A DNA stretch of 64,000 nt from assembly GCA_001632435.1 (NCBI GenBank), contig KV424030.1, positions 1 to 64,000 of the forward strand. The letters run 5' to 3'. Below, piece by piece: positions 1 to 10,675 of the stretch. The notes beneath the pieces were generated by a model. It did not search any database, was not told where the DNA came from, and saw nothing but the letters and a program-made list of their open reading frames with translations. Numbering within the stretch: the first letter of the stretch is position 1; each line of letters starts with the position of its first letter. This DNA comes from Calocera cornea HHB12733. Taxonomy: Eukaryota > Basidiomycota > Dacrymycetes > Dacrymycetales > Dacrymycetaceae. The position numbers and the translations under genes are program-made.

Positions 1-1091
1 ATGTACGACCAAAGGGGACCACCGATGTCTTGCTGGTAAGAATAACACCCCGCGTCACCCACGGTGGGCAGCACAGACAGGCAGAGTTAGAAGAGAAGCA
101 GTCCGGAGCAGGGCTCACAACCTGTTAGAGGTATGAGGCACGAATGAAGATTGGGATTAGCCAGGATGCAGAATTTTCGCTCTGCGTCGTGTCCCTAGCT
201 TACATAAGCTAAGAACTGTACAGTACCTAGCGAGGCGCGCGTCGCGCGCCTCTCCTACTTCGCATGCCAACAGCCCCACCACACATGCTGCTGAAGGACC
301 AGAGCACGGCGCCTACATGAACAGTGTATGGCTTCTAGCTCGTCCCCATCATCGTCCCGCTATATGGGTGGACGACTCTCCCTCACTTCGTGGTCCTCTC
401 TCTTCGCTTCTGGGTAGAGCGGAGGTTATCATATTCCCAAGCACGCTCCGGCAGCCTACCCGTGTAGAATATTGACAATCTTGGGTAGTATGTCGCCAGG
501 GACCAAGCTTGCGGAAGGATAATCTGCTGTTCCTTTCTTCCTTACTCTTGTTGTTGTCGCCCCTCACCTTGATAAGGCCCGGGAACCGAACTAACTACCG
601 CTGTACACCTGTCCTTCCGTATTTCGAAGATGCCCCCCTGGGCAGGGACCGAATAGGATGTGGTTTGCGAAGTACGGCCAACGTCCGGCCGTCTGTCCTG
701 TTCCCTTTCTCATCGCAATATACTGCTCCGTACTGGCCCGGGATGAGCGGTCGACGCCCTTTCCGCCGTCATTTATTGAAAGCTAAAGCTGCTTACTGCT
801 TTGGTGATGGCTCAGGCCCATAGCCTAAAGTCCCTGCCAAGCTGTTGGCGATGTATAACGAGGAAGTGGAAAGCGGACCACGGGTGGAATGAAAAGGAAA
901 CCAAGTCCCTGGATTCGGAAAATACAGGTGACAACCATGGATAGCATTTTCAGTGTTGAAACTACCATCTACAACTTCTCAGAACCAGACCAGGCAAACT
1001 GTACCCGGTATGTTGTACCTCAGCCCGCATCCGTCCCTCAGTGCGCATGACTCATCGCCGAACACTCTGGCCAGTAGCGGATAAGAGTGAT
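1..1091. other. Region without a supportable gene
   Basis: Short open frames on both strands show no recognisable domain, signal peptide or consistent splice pattern. The stretch lies downstream of the minus-strand peptide gene at 1092-1324, so its right edge probably includes that gene's 3' untranslated region. Confidence 0.4.
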
Positions 1092-1324
1092 TCAATGGTA
1101 ACCGCAAGTACGCGCGCATTGTGCCTTCATCATGGCCATGTAGAGCTTGTTGGTACACAGATGCTTTTTACTGGCACAGTCGCTTGCTTTGTCCCCTCCT
1201 GGCATGGGTGCAGCGGAAGCGAAGGCGGCGAAGAGCGCAAGGGTAAAGATGGCACCAACTACATACCATTGAGGGTATCAGCGACGTGCGGACCAAAAGA
1301 GTGCAACGTGTACGTACACTTCAT
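1092..1324 (-). CDS. Small secreted cysteine-rich peptide, ShK-like spacing (copy 1)
   Basis: Two exons: 1318-1324 (ATG AAG T) and 1092-1258, joined over a 59-base intron (1259-1317) with GTACGT donor, GCTGAT branch-like site and TAG acceptor. The predicted product has 57 residues. It starts MKFGAIFTLALFAAFASAAP, a clear signal peptide, followed by a short mature part with four cysteines spaced C-X6-C-X12-C-X3-C and ending CGYH. The last two cysteines in a C-X3-C-G context are typical of ShK domains, whose usual first and sixth cysteines are missing here. The same exon layout and C-terminal pattern recur at 7662-7904 and 8754-8971. Secretion is inferred from the signal peptide; the activity is unknown and toxicity is not implied by the spacing alone. 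No plus-strand frame here looks coding. Confidence 0.72.
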
Positions 1325-2468
1325 GATGAGGGCTGGTTATTGGGGAGGAGTAAGGCAGTACTGCGTGACCGGCACGAAGTACTGTATTGACAGCGCGTGA
1401 CTGGAGAGTATGTGGACGGTGTTGATTCGCGACCGGCGCTTGGGAGGCAACCTCATTGGAATGAATTCCTTATGTACGCAAACGGCAAAATCTCTCACTG
1501 TGTCAGATCAGTATGCGGAACACATATCAGCATTGTGGCGAAGTGTTGTAACAGGGCGTGAGGCAATGTTCGCGATGAAACACGTGAGCGGAGATGCGGA
1601 GGAGCTTGGCCGTAGGGACGTCGAGGGTACTTTATTGGAGTGAAGCGGTGGCCTTCGCGATCGCCTTCGGAATAGTACTCATAACCAAGTGCACCACTGG
1701 GTCATTTCTCGCATCATGGCTCGAGCATAACCTGATGGTGAAAGCACTAGGCCTTCTTCAAAGGGGCGAGACGTGGACTCGCACTTGCATCATGCCAAGT
1801 TTCAACGACGTCTGCGCCTCCTGACATTCCGGAGCTCGGATCAGAAGCATGTGCCCAGCATCCCCCCCGCTGTTGCTGTCCCATTGATTCTATACCAGAA
1901 ACGGTGACATAACAGACTCGTTATGACCGTCGAATATCTCAAGGTGGTCCACAACAATAGGATTGTCAACGGATGGGGATGGTGTGCGGGAGGAAGCGGT
2001 GCAATGACGACGAAGCCTGGACCCTTACCCGAAATTGGGAAGTCATGACTCTTCTTGCGTCTGGCCGATTCACTGCGCACTGCCCTACCGCGCCTTTAAA
2101 CGCGCTAGTCGACTTGAGTTTCCAGCGCTCTACTCTAGCAGGCTGGCATTCTACTCCTTCTAGCTTGGAGCAACTCAGAAAGAGTCACATCTCATTCCGG
2201 AGTTCTGCTTGGGAGTCACTGCGGTGGGTCCGTCATCAGATGTGCACCTTCTAGCCGTAGTCTATAGCGGTGTCCTGGCGTATTGACTGTCTTCACTACG
2301 CCTAACAGGCCGGGTCTGGAAGTGCTGGGAGTTATAACGAGGATAAATGACGACAATAAAGAAGTGCGATGCCTATTATGGGTGACTTGCTTGGGGTGAC
2401 TGTTTGCCTGGGACAGCTCGGATTTGCATAGTATGGGCGCCAGATGCCATCTCCGATTGACGCTGGGG
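1325..2468. other. Intergenic region
   Basis: It lies upstream of both the minus-strand peptide gene and the plus-strand AAA ATPase, so it should carry both promoters. Short frames on either strand have no family resemblance. I searched it for another ShK-like copy and found none. Confidence 0.4.
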
Positions 2469-2476
2469 TATAAATA
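2469..2476 (+). promoter_or_regulatory. TATA box of the AAA ATPase gene
   Basis: TATAAATA lies 45 bases upstream of the ATG at 2521. This placement supports 2521 as the start. The open frame extends 14 codons further upstream, but only to a TTG. Confidence 0.6.
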
Positions 2477-2520
2477 CCTTGTCCTTGCACTGCGAGGACA
2501 GCAACACACAGTCGCCCGTC

Positions 2521-3915
2521 ATGTCTTCCATTGCCGCCTCCAAGTATACCAAGTCCCTGTCGACCTTCTTCAACACGACCGACGCGCACACTGCCTTCGA
2601 AATCTACACTCACACCGCGCAACTCTTCCCCACCAAGCAGCACGTATTCCTCGAGGACTGCTCTTTCCCCCTGCACAAGTTCCTGCGTACTAAAGGCTAC
2701 AGCACCGAGGCGGAGGGATTCAAGGCGCTCAAGTGGACGCGTGGGTCTCGCCGCGAGGTAGGCGAACTCACGGAGCAACTCGTTGATGGCGTCTTGTCAT
2801 TCGAGTACGAGGGCACGGCTTTCGAGGTGTTCTGCGCCAGCTGGCGCTACTCCGACTGGATGGCAAGCAAGGGACGAACGTTCCAGTTCGTCTTCCACGG
2901 GACCGACGACAGCGCAGGCAAGGCGCTCGTGCAGGCCGTGTACGAGTGGTCGCAGAAGCTCAAGGACGAAATCTGGGTGTTCTCCCACGGCATCTGGTAC
3001 AAAGACGAAGATCTTTACAAGGCGATCCAGGCTGCGAGCTGGGACGACATCGTCCTTGAGGACGGGTTCACCGAGGGGCTCAAGAGCGACACGGAGACAT
3101 TCTTCGCGAGCGAGGACGTGTACGGCACGCTAAACATTGCGTGGAAGCGGGGGATCCTCCTGCTCGGCCCGCCCGGGAACGGCAAGACGCAGACGATCGA
3201 GGCGCTGCTCAAGGATGCGCTCGACCGCGATGTGCCCTGCTTGTACGTCAAGACGTTCAAGACGGAGCGGGACGAGGAGTGGGGGATCAAGGAGATCTTC
3301 TCCAAGGCGCGCGAGGAGGCGCCGTGCATCCTCGTGCTCGAAGACCTGGACGCAATGGTGGCTTCCAAGCTGCGTAGCTACTTCCTAAACGAGCTGGACG
3401 GCCTGGCAAAGAACCACGGGATCCTCACGCTCGCGACAAGCAACCACCCGGAGCGGATCGACGACGCGATCCTGCGCCGGCCGAGCCGGTTCGATCAGAA
3501 GTACACATTTGCACTCCCGACCCCGGCGCTGAGGGAGGAGTACTCCCGCAAGTGGCTCGCCAAGGTCGGCAAGGCGGGAGGATTCGACTTCTCCGGCTCG
3601 GGCGAGGAGGCGCTGGCGCACAAGATCGCTGAGAGGACGGAGGACTGGAGCTTCGCCTTCCTCAAGGAGCTGTTCGTGAGCTTCCTCCTGCGCTCGGCGA
3701 GCGAGCGCGCATCCCGCGCCAAGCGTGTCAACACCGACGCCAACGGCGCGGTGCACGGCAAGGAGCACATGAGAGACGAGGAGGTGCTGATGCACCAACT
3801 GAGCGTGCTCGCCGAGCAGGTCAGCAGGGAGGGGACCAAGATCGGGGATGGGACGAAAGGCGAGGATGCCGACAAGACGGAGAAGGACGAGGACGAGGAC
3901 GGCAAGTGCTGCTAG
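2521..3915 (+). CDS. AAA ATPase, BCS1-like
   Basis: Single exon of 464 residues. The AAA module has Walker A GPPGNGKT at residues 216-223, Walker B ILVLEDLD at 270-277, a sensor-like stretch ILTLATSNHPE, and RRPSRFDQ after it, which supplies the arginine-rich sensor 2 or arginine-finger region. The N-terminal 200 residues resemble the non-catalytic domain of fungal BCS1-like ATPases but lack an obvious membrane segment. The C-terminus is highly charged (D, E, K) and ends DGKCC. Such proteins use ATP hydrolysis to remodel or translocate protein substrates; the substrate here is unknown. The gene is convergent with the ABC transporter, with only 79 bases between the two stop codons. The start is set by the TATA box and the first in-frame ATG. 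Confidence 0.85.
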   Translation: MSSIAASKYTKSLSTFFNTTDAHTAFEIYTHTAQLFPTKQHVFLEDCSFPLHKFLRTKGYSTEAEGFKALKWTRGSRREVGELTEQLVDGVLSFEYEGTAFEVFCASWRYSDWMASKGRTFQFVFHGTDDSAGKALVQAVYEWSQKLKDEIWVFSHGIWYKDEDLYKAIQAASWDDIVLEDGFTEGLKSDTETFFASEDVYGTLNIAWKRGILLLGPPGNGKTQTIEALLKDALDRDVPCLYVKTFKTERDEEWGIKEIFSKAREEAPCILVLEDLDAMVASKLRSYFLNELDGLAKNHGILTLATSNHPERIDDAILRRPSRFDQKYTFALPTPALREEYSRKWLAKVGKAGGFDFSGSGEEALAHKIAERTEDWSFAFLKELFVSFLLRSASERASRAKRVNTDANGAVHGKEHMRDEEVLMHQLSVLAEQVSREGTKIGDGTKGEDADKTEKDEDEDGKCC

Positions 3916-3994
3916 ACATAGACAGGCGCTGCTGCCAGGATGTCATATCCCGTACAAATACATGACGTGTGCTCTATACAGTATCAGATCCTCC

Positions 3995-6554
3995 CTACAT
4001 GCCGAGCTCGCCCTTGATCTCCTCGAGCCTCCCCTCCCACTGCCCGACCTCGCCGAGCCTGTGCTCGAGCTCCCCAATCTCCCGGTCCACCTCCATCCGC
4101 GCCTCCTCCGTGCCGACCTTGCTGAGCTCCCAGCCGCCCCGCCCATCGCCGAGGATCTTGAGCAGGCGGGTGTGGTACTTGATCAGCGCGGGCCGGGTGG
4201 AGATGGTCAGGATGGTGATGCCGAGGGCTTTGGCGTGGTTGTACAGGTGCGACTCGACGTCTGTCGACACGGCCGAGGTACATTCTAGCCCCATTCCCAC
4301 AGATCAGCAACGACCCAAGAGAGGAGAGGAGAGTAGGAGAAACGCACCATCAAGGATAGCGAAAGTCGGCCGGTGGTAAAACATCCTGGCCATGCCCATC
4401 CTCTGCTTCTCTCCCCCGCTCAACACGTCCTTCCACTCCTTGACGGTATCCCACCCCCCTTCCCGCTCGAGCAGATACTCCAAATGCGCGTCCCGCAGCA
4501 CGAGCTGCAGCTCCGCGTCCGTGCCCCCGTGCGCGACGAACTCGGGGTACGCCCACGGGTAGATGACCTGGTCCCGCAGCGAGCCGGCGGTGAGGTACGC
4601 TCGCTGAGGGACGACCATGACCTCCTCGCGCTCGAGGGGCCGCTCGACCTCGCCCTCCTCCGCCTCCCACAGTCCGGCCACCACACGCGCGATGGCCGTC
4701 TTGCCCACGCCGTTGGCGCCGACGATGCACGTATGCTCGCCCCGCTCCACGACGAGGTTGAGGTCCTTGACGAGCAGCTGGCCAGGCGCAGCGACGTTCA
4801 CTTCGGTCAGGGCGATCCGGTCCGGGTTCGCGGTGAGGTGCGAGGTGAGCGAGAGGGGCGTGGCGTGCAGGTGGTGCAGCGTTGAGAGGAGGGTGTAGAC
4901 GCGCGAGGTGTACCCCGCGAGCTCGGCCAGATCTTTGTTGGAGTACATCAGGCGCCCGCCCGCGTCCGCTAGGGAGAGGAGCAACCGGCGGTTGCTGATG
5001 TATGCTGCGGCAACATGTCAATACCCACGCACACACCCATCATAGTAGGACGCACACTCCGTCCGGCCAGCAACCTGATCCCACACCTTCTCTCCCGGGC
5101 CCCCAGGCGCCTGCACACCCACGCTCCGGGTGGGCATCAAGAACACGGGAATGGACATGAGCAAGTACCCAGCGGCGCTCCAGAGGTACTTGATGACATA
5201 GTCCTCCGTCCATTCGTACGCTATGCGGATCTTCCCGCCGGGCATCAGCAGCTGCCCAAGCAGGAATAGGGGAGGAAACGGGAGAGCGCACCTTGTAGAT
5301 CGAGTTGACGTGCGAGATGAGCCGCTTGTATGCCCGGGCGAGGATACTTTTCTCCCTCAGCCCCCCGCCGTAGAAGGCGATCTCCTCACTCTCCCTCCCT
5401 ATCCGTCCCACACCGGCCCTGTACTCCCCCTCTAAGCGCGCCTCGACAGCGGCGAGCTTGCCGAACGCGGGCGTTACGCGCCGCAGGATGTATCCGGTGA
5501 AGAAGTAGTTTGCGAAGAGGCCGACCGTGCCCAGTCCGCCCAGAGAGCGCGAGAGCTGCGTGGTGAAGATGATCATGTCGAGCGTGGGTTTGAGGAGGTT
5601 CCCACTGCGCTGGTCTCAGCATTGCTCCCACTTCCCCTTCTAGTTTGCGGGATGGAACTCACTAGAGAGCAGATAGCGCATCGCAGAACCGCTGCACATC
5701 GTTGGTGATGTACTGGTCCGCCGGGCCGCCCAGGTACCCGCTGTCGATGAGCCTGTAGTACTCGAGTGCGGGGGAGAGGTAGAGGTCGTGCGTGTATCGG
5801 GTGAGCCGGGTGCGGAAGGCGAGCGAGAGCTCCGATTGGAGGTATCGCAGCTGTGGTGTGGTCAGCGCTGCATATACTGTAGCTGGGAGGGAGAGGGCGG
5901 ACCATCGAGTTTGTGTATGTGGACGGGACGGCGAGGGCGAACCACAGGCCCAGGCCCTTGAGGAACCCCTTCGCGTCCGCGCTCACCAGATCCCGCACTA
6001 GCCGCCCATCGAGCCGCGCCACAGCGACGCTGAGCACGGTGCGCATGACGAGGAAAGCGCTGTGGAGGGCGAGCATGAGTGCTTCCTTCGAGAAGTAGTG
6101 GGGGAGGATGATGCGCAGGATGGCGCGGAGCTGGGCGAGGAAGGCCCGGTTCAGCCCCGGGGCGGTCGAGCCGGGGAGGGGGAAGAGGGCGCGGTGCGCG
6201 CGGAAGACGGACTCGGGGGTTTGCTGGACAGTGACCTGCAGTAGCCAGGCAACATCAGCATACGCGCTGTTTGCTGGCTCCTGGTTCCCAGGGTGGACGT
6301 ACCCTCGCCACTCTCCGCCGTGTAGGCACAAGCAGCACCTTGTTCCCCGCCGCATCGAGCTCGTACAGCTCCCGCTGCGCGCGCTGCAGCTCCTCCTCCC
6401 GCACGCCCTCCCGCTTGCGCCGATCGAACCGCTCGGGCACAAGACGCGCGCGGAGGAGGACGGCGACGGTCAGGAGGAGTGCTGCTGAGCGGCGTCCGGA
6501 CTGGGAGAGGAGGAAGGGGGCTGTCGGGGCGGATGTTGAGGGGGAGGCGGACAT
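3995..6554 (-). CDS. Peroxisomal ABC half-transporter, subfamily D (PXA/ALDP type)
   Basis: Multi-exon minus-strand gene for a half-size ABC transporter of the family that moves long-chain acyl-CoA into peroxisomes. The N-terminal membrane domain is encoded from about 6554 to 5040 and includes the subfamily-D loop EEIAFYGGG (near 5370) and SNRRLLLSLADAGGRLMYS (near 4950). The nucleotide-binding domain has Walker A GANGVGKT (near 4710), signature LSGGEKQRMGMARMF (near 4400) and Walker B FAILDECTSAV. The Walker B motif is split by a 63-base intron (4285-4347), which is why the unspliced frame appears to end early. The ATG at 6554 opens a short Ser/Thr/Pro lead before the first hydrophobic segment. 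Exact exon edges in the membrane domain were not all resolved. Transport specificity is inferred from the subfamily. Confidence 0.85.
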
Positions 6555-7661
6555 TGGTGTTGATATTATTGTTGAGAGGAGAGAGGGAGGGAGGGAGGAT
6601 GGCGCGTGGGCGTGATGCAAGTGTGCGTCGTCCCAAAGCGGGGGAGGCACGCATGTGAATTCCCGGCCATTCTATGCCACAGCCACTCGCTCCGGTAGCC
6701 GGATGATTCTGCAAGCGTGTCTTCTCCGAGTTCACTTCTCTCCTCGTCCACTTGGTACACAACTGGAAATTCGGTTCCAGGAACATCGAGACTGGCAGCA
6801 TGAGACGTGACCTCGGCGTGGACGGCATACGTATTGCCGCCCCGGGTGTCTCTGTCGGACATAACGCCCCGAACCTCTCTACCGTCGGCGATTATCATCA
6901 TTCAGCCATTCGCCGGTAATTCAGCACGACTACCGCACTTGTCCCCACACCCCAGCCCAGCCCCAGTTCCGCCCTCCCCACCCTGTCCGTCCGAGGATGT
7001 TGGTCAACCGCCATCGCCCTCCTGTCCTCCAAGTTCCAACAACCTCCCAAATCCTCCGCCTCCCAACCATAGCCGCCTCGGCATGCCGCCTCGCAAGCAC
7101 GTACGGGCAGCGCAATGCCAGTCGCAACCAAGCTCTGCCAGTCAGCCGACACTCCCGGATACTTTCTGGGCTTTGAAGCTTGTCACAAGGAATCGACTTC
7201 GCCCAGCTGAAACAGTCCCATATGCATCGCCCCGCCGCGTCGCTCGACAAAGCCGGTACTTGGACTGCTCTCTCATGAGTCATGGCTCGGATCCTGTCCG
7301 CTGGAGGGAGGTGCAGTGCCCTTCTGATTTTGTTGGCTGTTACGTGTGCAACTCTGAACAGCGTTCCCGCGCTCCCAAGCATGAACTTTTCAATTGTATG
7401 GAGCAGGGTCCTCACTCAGGGGCAGTCTGATTGTGTTTCAGCCCGAACATGGCTTCATCCGCTGTTTCCATTTAATCAAGGCGCTTTCCCTCATCCGAAT
7501 GGTGGCTACTCTGGGTTCAAACGGAGGGGAGATATATATGAGGCTTTTTTCGGTGAGATCGTCTTCCAAGCGCCGGTCGCATCTCATTCCGATTCAACAA
7601 ACAACATTCCTTGCGGGCCAAGTCACGCATCAGTACTCCGCTTCAAAAAGGTATATCAATC
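6555..7661. other. Intergenic region with one weak signal-peptide-like frame
   Basis: Contains the promoter of the ABC transporter and of the peptide gene at 7662. The frame starting at 7282 has a hydrophobic lead (SALLILLAVTCATL) that could mimic a secretion signal, but downstream it has no cysteine pattern, domain or convincing splice sites, so I do not call a gene. A TATATAT-like run near 7532 may serve the next gene. Confidence 0.4.
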
Positions 7662-7904
7662 ATGAAGTGTAAGCAAATGCACCGGCTTGTTCTTGTGGGG
7701 TCACTGATGCCGCTATGGGCAGTCAGTGCCATAGCCGTTATTGCTCTTCTCGCTGCAATCGTTGTGGCCGTACCAGCGCCAATACCAGGCGACATAGCGG
7801 TACCCGGAAAACCAAGTGATTGCCCCAAGTTTAAGCATCTATGCAACGACCCGAGGTGGAAAGCTCTTATGAAGCAACAGTGCGCGCATACTTGCGGGCA
7901 TTAG
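7662..7904 (+). CDS. Small secreted cysteine-rich peptide, ShK-like spacing (copy 2)
   Basis: Two exons: 7662-7668 (ATG AAG T) and 7723-7904. The 54-base intron (7669-7722) has a strong GTAAGC donor, CTGAT branch-like site and GCAG acceptor. It is a multiple of three, so the unspliced frame also stays open and hides it. Splicing produces a normal signal peptide, MKFSAIAVIALLAAIVVA, in place of an awkward basic N-terminus. The predicted product has 62 residues. The mature part carries four cysteines spaced C-X6-C-X12-C-X3-C and ends CGH, matching copy 1 in spacing. The signal peptide points to secretion; the role is unknown. The gene lies 849 bases upstream of copy 3, on the same strand. Confidence 0.72.
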   Translation: MKCKQMHRLVLVGSLMPLWAVSAIAVIALLAAIVVAVPAPIPGDIAVPGKPSDCPKFKHLCNDPRWKALMKQQCAHTCGH

Positions 7905-8753
7905 CATGCACAGCATCGACTTCAGCGATTGCCCAGCCCAGTCGAGGCTGGCAATCGGGGGGACATGATGTTCCTGCCTCGCGAAAGGGTGCCTCTTAAC
8001 GTTGTACTGTAATTGATTGTGGTTTGGGAATATGGTCTAAAGAGGAAGCAGCCAACTACCGACAGGCTAGTTGCGCATACCTCCTACCCTGTGCCCCAAT
8101 TTTAGGGGAGGTACGGACTCTCACTTCCGGACTCTCTTGTGAAATGCACACTTTGTCCTCCAGATACCCAGAAGCTACTAGTAGTATCAGATGAGGAAAG
8201 GGCTACATTCCGTTGTGGCCGGACAGTCACCGCAAGCACCTCAGCAGCGGACGGCCCTTACACCCGATGGAACTGATGCGCCAATCTCATATTTCGTTTC
8301 AGAATGCTGAGAGGACAAATCTTCGGGACAACAGTACAAAGCCGGATGTACGCCTCCCGGGATCGGGGTGTTGCGCCGGGTGCGACGAGTCGGGAAGAAC
8401 GTTGACCAAGGGGGACTAACAGCGCGAGTCCGGGGTCTGAGTCACTCATCGTTGCCTTCACGGCCGGAGCTCATTGATGCGTTTCATCCCCGAGACAGAG
8501 CCTCGTTCGTACCCTCGTTCCATCCCGCTTAGATGATCATGTTACACGTTCAGCGGGATGATGTTCTCCTTTCCCTCAGAGATTGCAAGCAGCTGGAAGA
8601 GGGTATAAGAGCGCCCTGGCTACTTGAGCTCGACAGCATCATCAGCAATATCGGCAGCAATCCCAACATACCTCACCAGGGCACACATACCCGTGCTTCA
8701 ACACCCCGCATCCTCGTGCCGGACACAGAGTTACTACCTACCTATAATCAATA
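7905..8753. other. Intergenic region between two peptide genes
   Basis: No convincing gene. A TATAAGA motif at 8604-8610 lies about 150 bases before the ATG of copy 3 and is a possible promoter element. Confidence 0.4.
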
Positions 8754-8971
8754 ATGAACTGTACGCCGCCGTCCCTTTCCAACCACTCACGACTAACCGC
8801 AGTCCGGCAGTCACAGCCCTCCTCACTGTCGCCCTCCTCGCCGCAGTGCCAGCCCTGGCAGGGGACCACCCGGACTGCGCGGTATGGAAAAAGAATGGGA
8901 TCTGCACCAGCAAGTATTACAACGATCAGATTAAGGCGAAGTTGTGCCCGAAGGCGTGTGGGTATCATTAG
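8754..8971 (+). CDS. Small secreted cysteine-rich peptide, ShK-like spacing (copy 3)
   Basis: Two exons: 8754-8760 (ATG AAC T) and 8811-8971, separated by a 50-base intron (8761-8810) with GTACGC donor, GACTAAC branch site and GGCAG acceptor. The predicted 55-residue product starts MNFTALLTVALLAAVPALAG, a clear signal peptide, then has four cysteines spaced C-X8-C-X13-C-X3-C and ends CGYH. The NGIC segment and the C-X3-C-G end are the closest of the three copies to the classic ShK motif, though the first and last cysteines of that six-cysteine fold are absent. Intron position and phase are the same as in the other two copies, showing common descent. Function unknown. Confidence 0.72.
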
Positions 8972-9308
8972 ACGGGGACGAGCGGACAGGGGTTGGGTTG
9001 GTGAGCGCGGAAGGATGCCCAGGCGCTGCGGGCGTGCTTGGCGGCAGGCAGGGCCGCACGTGAACGGGATACCGATAGGATGACGGAGAACGATGTCCAG
9101 AGCATTGTAGAACAGTGTACATTAAAGGCTAGTTAAGACAAGACGATGACATGATTGATAGGTGTGTGCGTGCCGGCGAAGTTCGGAGGTGGTCGTCGGC
9201 GTCAAGTTCTAGTCAGGGTCCGCAGCACAGACGGACCGTCCTCATCCCCTACTCCCACCCCTCTCCTCTACTCCTTCCACTTCTTTCCAGCAAACGATCT
9301 ATTCCAGC

Positions 9309-9963
9309 ATGCCCGACGTCCGTACGTACCCCCCTCCTATGATCAACCCCAACCGTCTGTTCACACCGTATAGAGAGCCAGTACAGAGCCGCCACGCACG
9401 TGCCGCTGATCCAGTCGCCCAGCTTGCGGATCCCCCAGCCGGTACGCCAAGTCCTACATCCCTTTACTGGCGCAGCAGCTCATAGGAGGCGTATAGGTGG
9501 TGATGCCGCAGGATATCCACCCGCTGCCTGATACGCTTGAGCCTTACGTACGCCTTTCGCTCCACACTAACACATAAGGACGAAGGAGGAGCTGACACGA
9601 AGGCAGATGGTATACACCTTCACGCTCGAGCAGCGTGCCCTGCCCTCCCTCTCCCAGCTGCGCGCCTCCCTCTCGGCCCTCCAATCGACGCACGAACAAA
9701 CCCTGGCCAACTGGGAGCTCGAGAAGCAGCGCCGTAAGCGGGAGGCACTGCGCAAGGTCGCCCCGGGGTTCGAGGGCGGGGAGGGGGTGCTGGTCCCTAC
9801 GCGGGCGGTAGAGATGCACCCTCACCCCCCGCCGCCGCCGGCGCAACCCCACCCAACGCTTGAAGGGACGGTTGCACAAGCAGGAACGACGATGCCGGCG
9901 GGGCCGATGGACGACCTTGTCGCGGGGCTGGAGAGGATGGGCTACGGGGAGGTCGGCAAGTGA
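9309..9963 (+). CDS. Small coiled-coil protein of unknown function
   Basis: Four exons join in frame: 9309-9321, 9374-9441, 9497-9547 and 9607-9963, giving 162 residues. Every intron has a GTACG donor and a TAG or CAG acceptor. The product has a short polar N-terminus, a central alpha-helical segment with heptad-like spacing (RALPSLSQLRASLSALQSTH followed by a basic stretch), a proline-rich linker with a PPPPP run, and a helical tail (DDLVAGLERMGYGEV). The size and helix-linker-helix plan recall small subunits of kinetochore or tethering complexes, but I do not recognise the family. The unspliced frame from 9607 alone misses the first 44 residues. Confidence 0.65.
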
Positions 9964-10675
9964 TGTGGGGAGCCGCGATCGGTCCTCTTCTCTTGGACCG
10001 GGGAGACAGATGTTCCAGCGGGACAGCGCGAATGTCGCTCTCGCTTACCATGCTGTGTCGCTGAGCACGGCGATGTTCGTGTGCAGCCCACTGGGCTGCT
10101 CCGGATGACTGCCTGAGCAAAGGCTCCAGTGCGCCAGGGCTTGCCCGACTCGCCCATGCGTAGCTCGCTCGAGCTCGCTTCCAGCTCTGTGATAGCAATA
10201 CTGCCGTCGTACTGTTCTGATGCTGGGCCTGTCTGTGATTGTAGATACTGCGACTGTGCAGTACTGTTAATGTCTAACTTATTGTAATACCGAACTCATC
10301 ACTCTCTACCGTCCGTAACGAGGCATATAACATAGCTCATCACATCCCTCGCCCACGCGCACACATCGTCCCCAACACCAATCCGGCCAATAACGATATA
10401 AATATTCTAAGTCTAGTCATAAGCATAAGCATGAGCATGCTTCCCACCGCTCCTCATGCTCATATTAGGCACAGTCGATCGGCCGAACCGAGTGGATATA
10501 CAGGTACGGAGCTGCCAGGCCCCACCCGGGAGAACGTTCCGCCGCGCACATAAATTGCCTTCTTTCGTCCAGCGCACCGCGTCCGCCCATCCAGCTCTTC
10601 TCTCCCTCTCTCTCTCACCGTTATATGCCCCGCTCGAAAGGGAGAAGCTCAATGGGCGTTCCTGCAGGCGGGTGG
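9964..10675. other. Convergent intergenic region
   Basis: Lies between the 3' ends of the coiled-coil gene and the APH-like kinase gene. AT-rich stretches near 10270-10420 fit 3' processing signals. A CT repeat (TCTCCCTCTCTCTCTC) is near 10600. No gene seen. Confidence 0.4.

Noticed and set aside
7282..7665. Plus frame with a hydrophobic N-terminus, as a further secreted protein
   Set aside because: No cysteine pattern, no codon-3 intron like the real copies, and it runs into the leader of the peptide gene at 7662.
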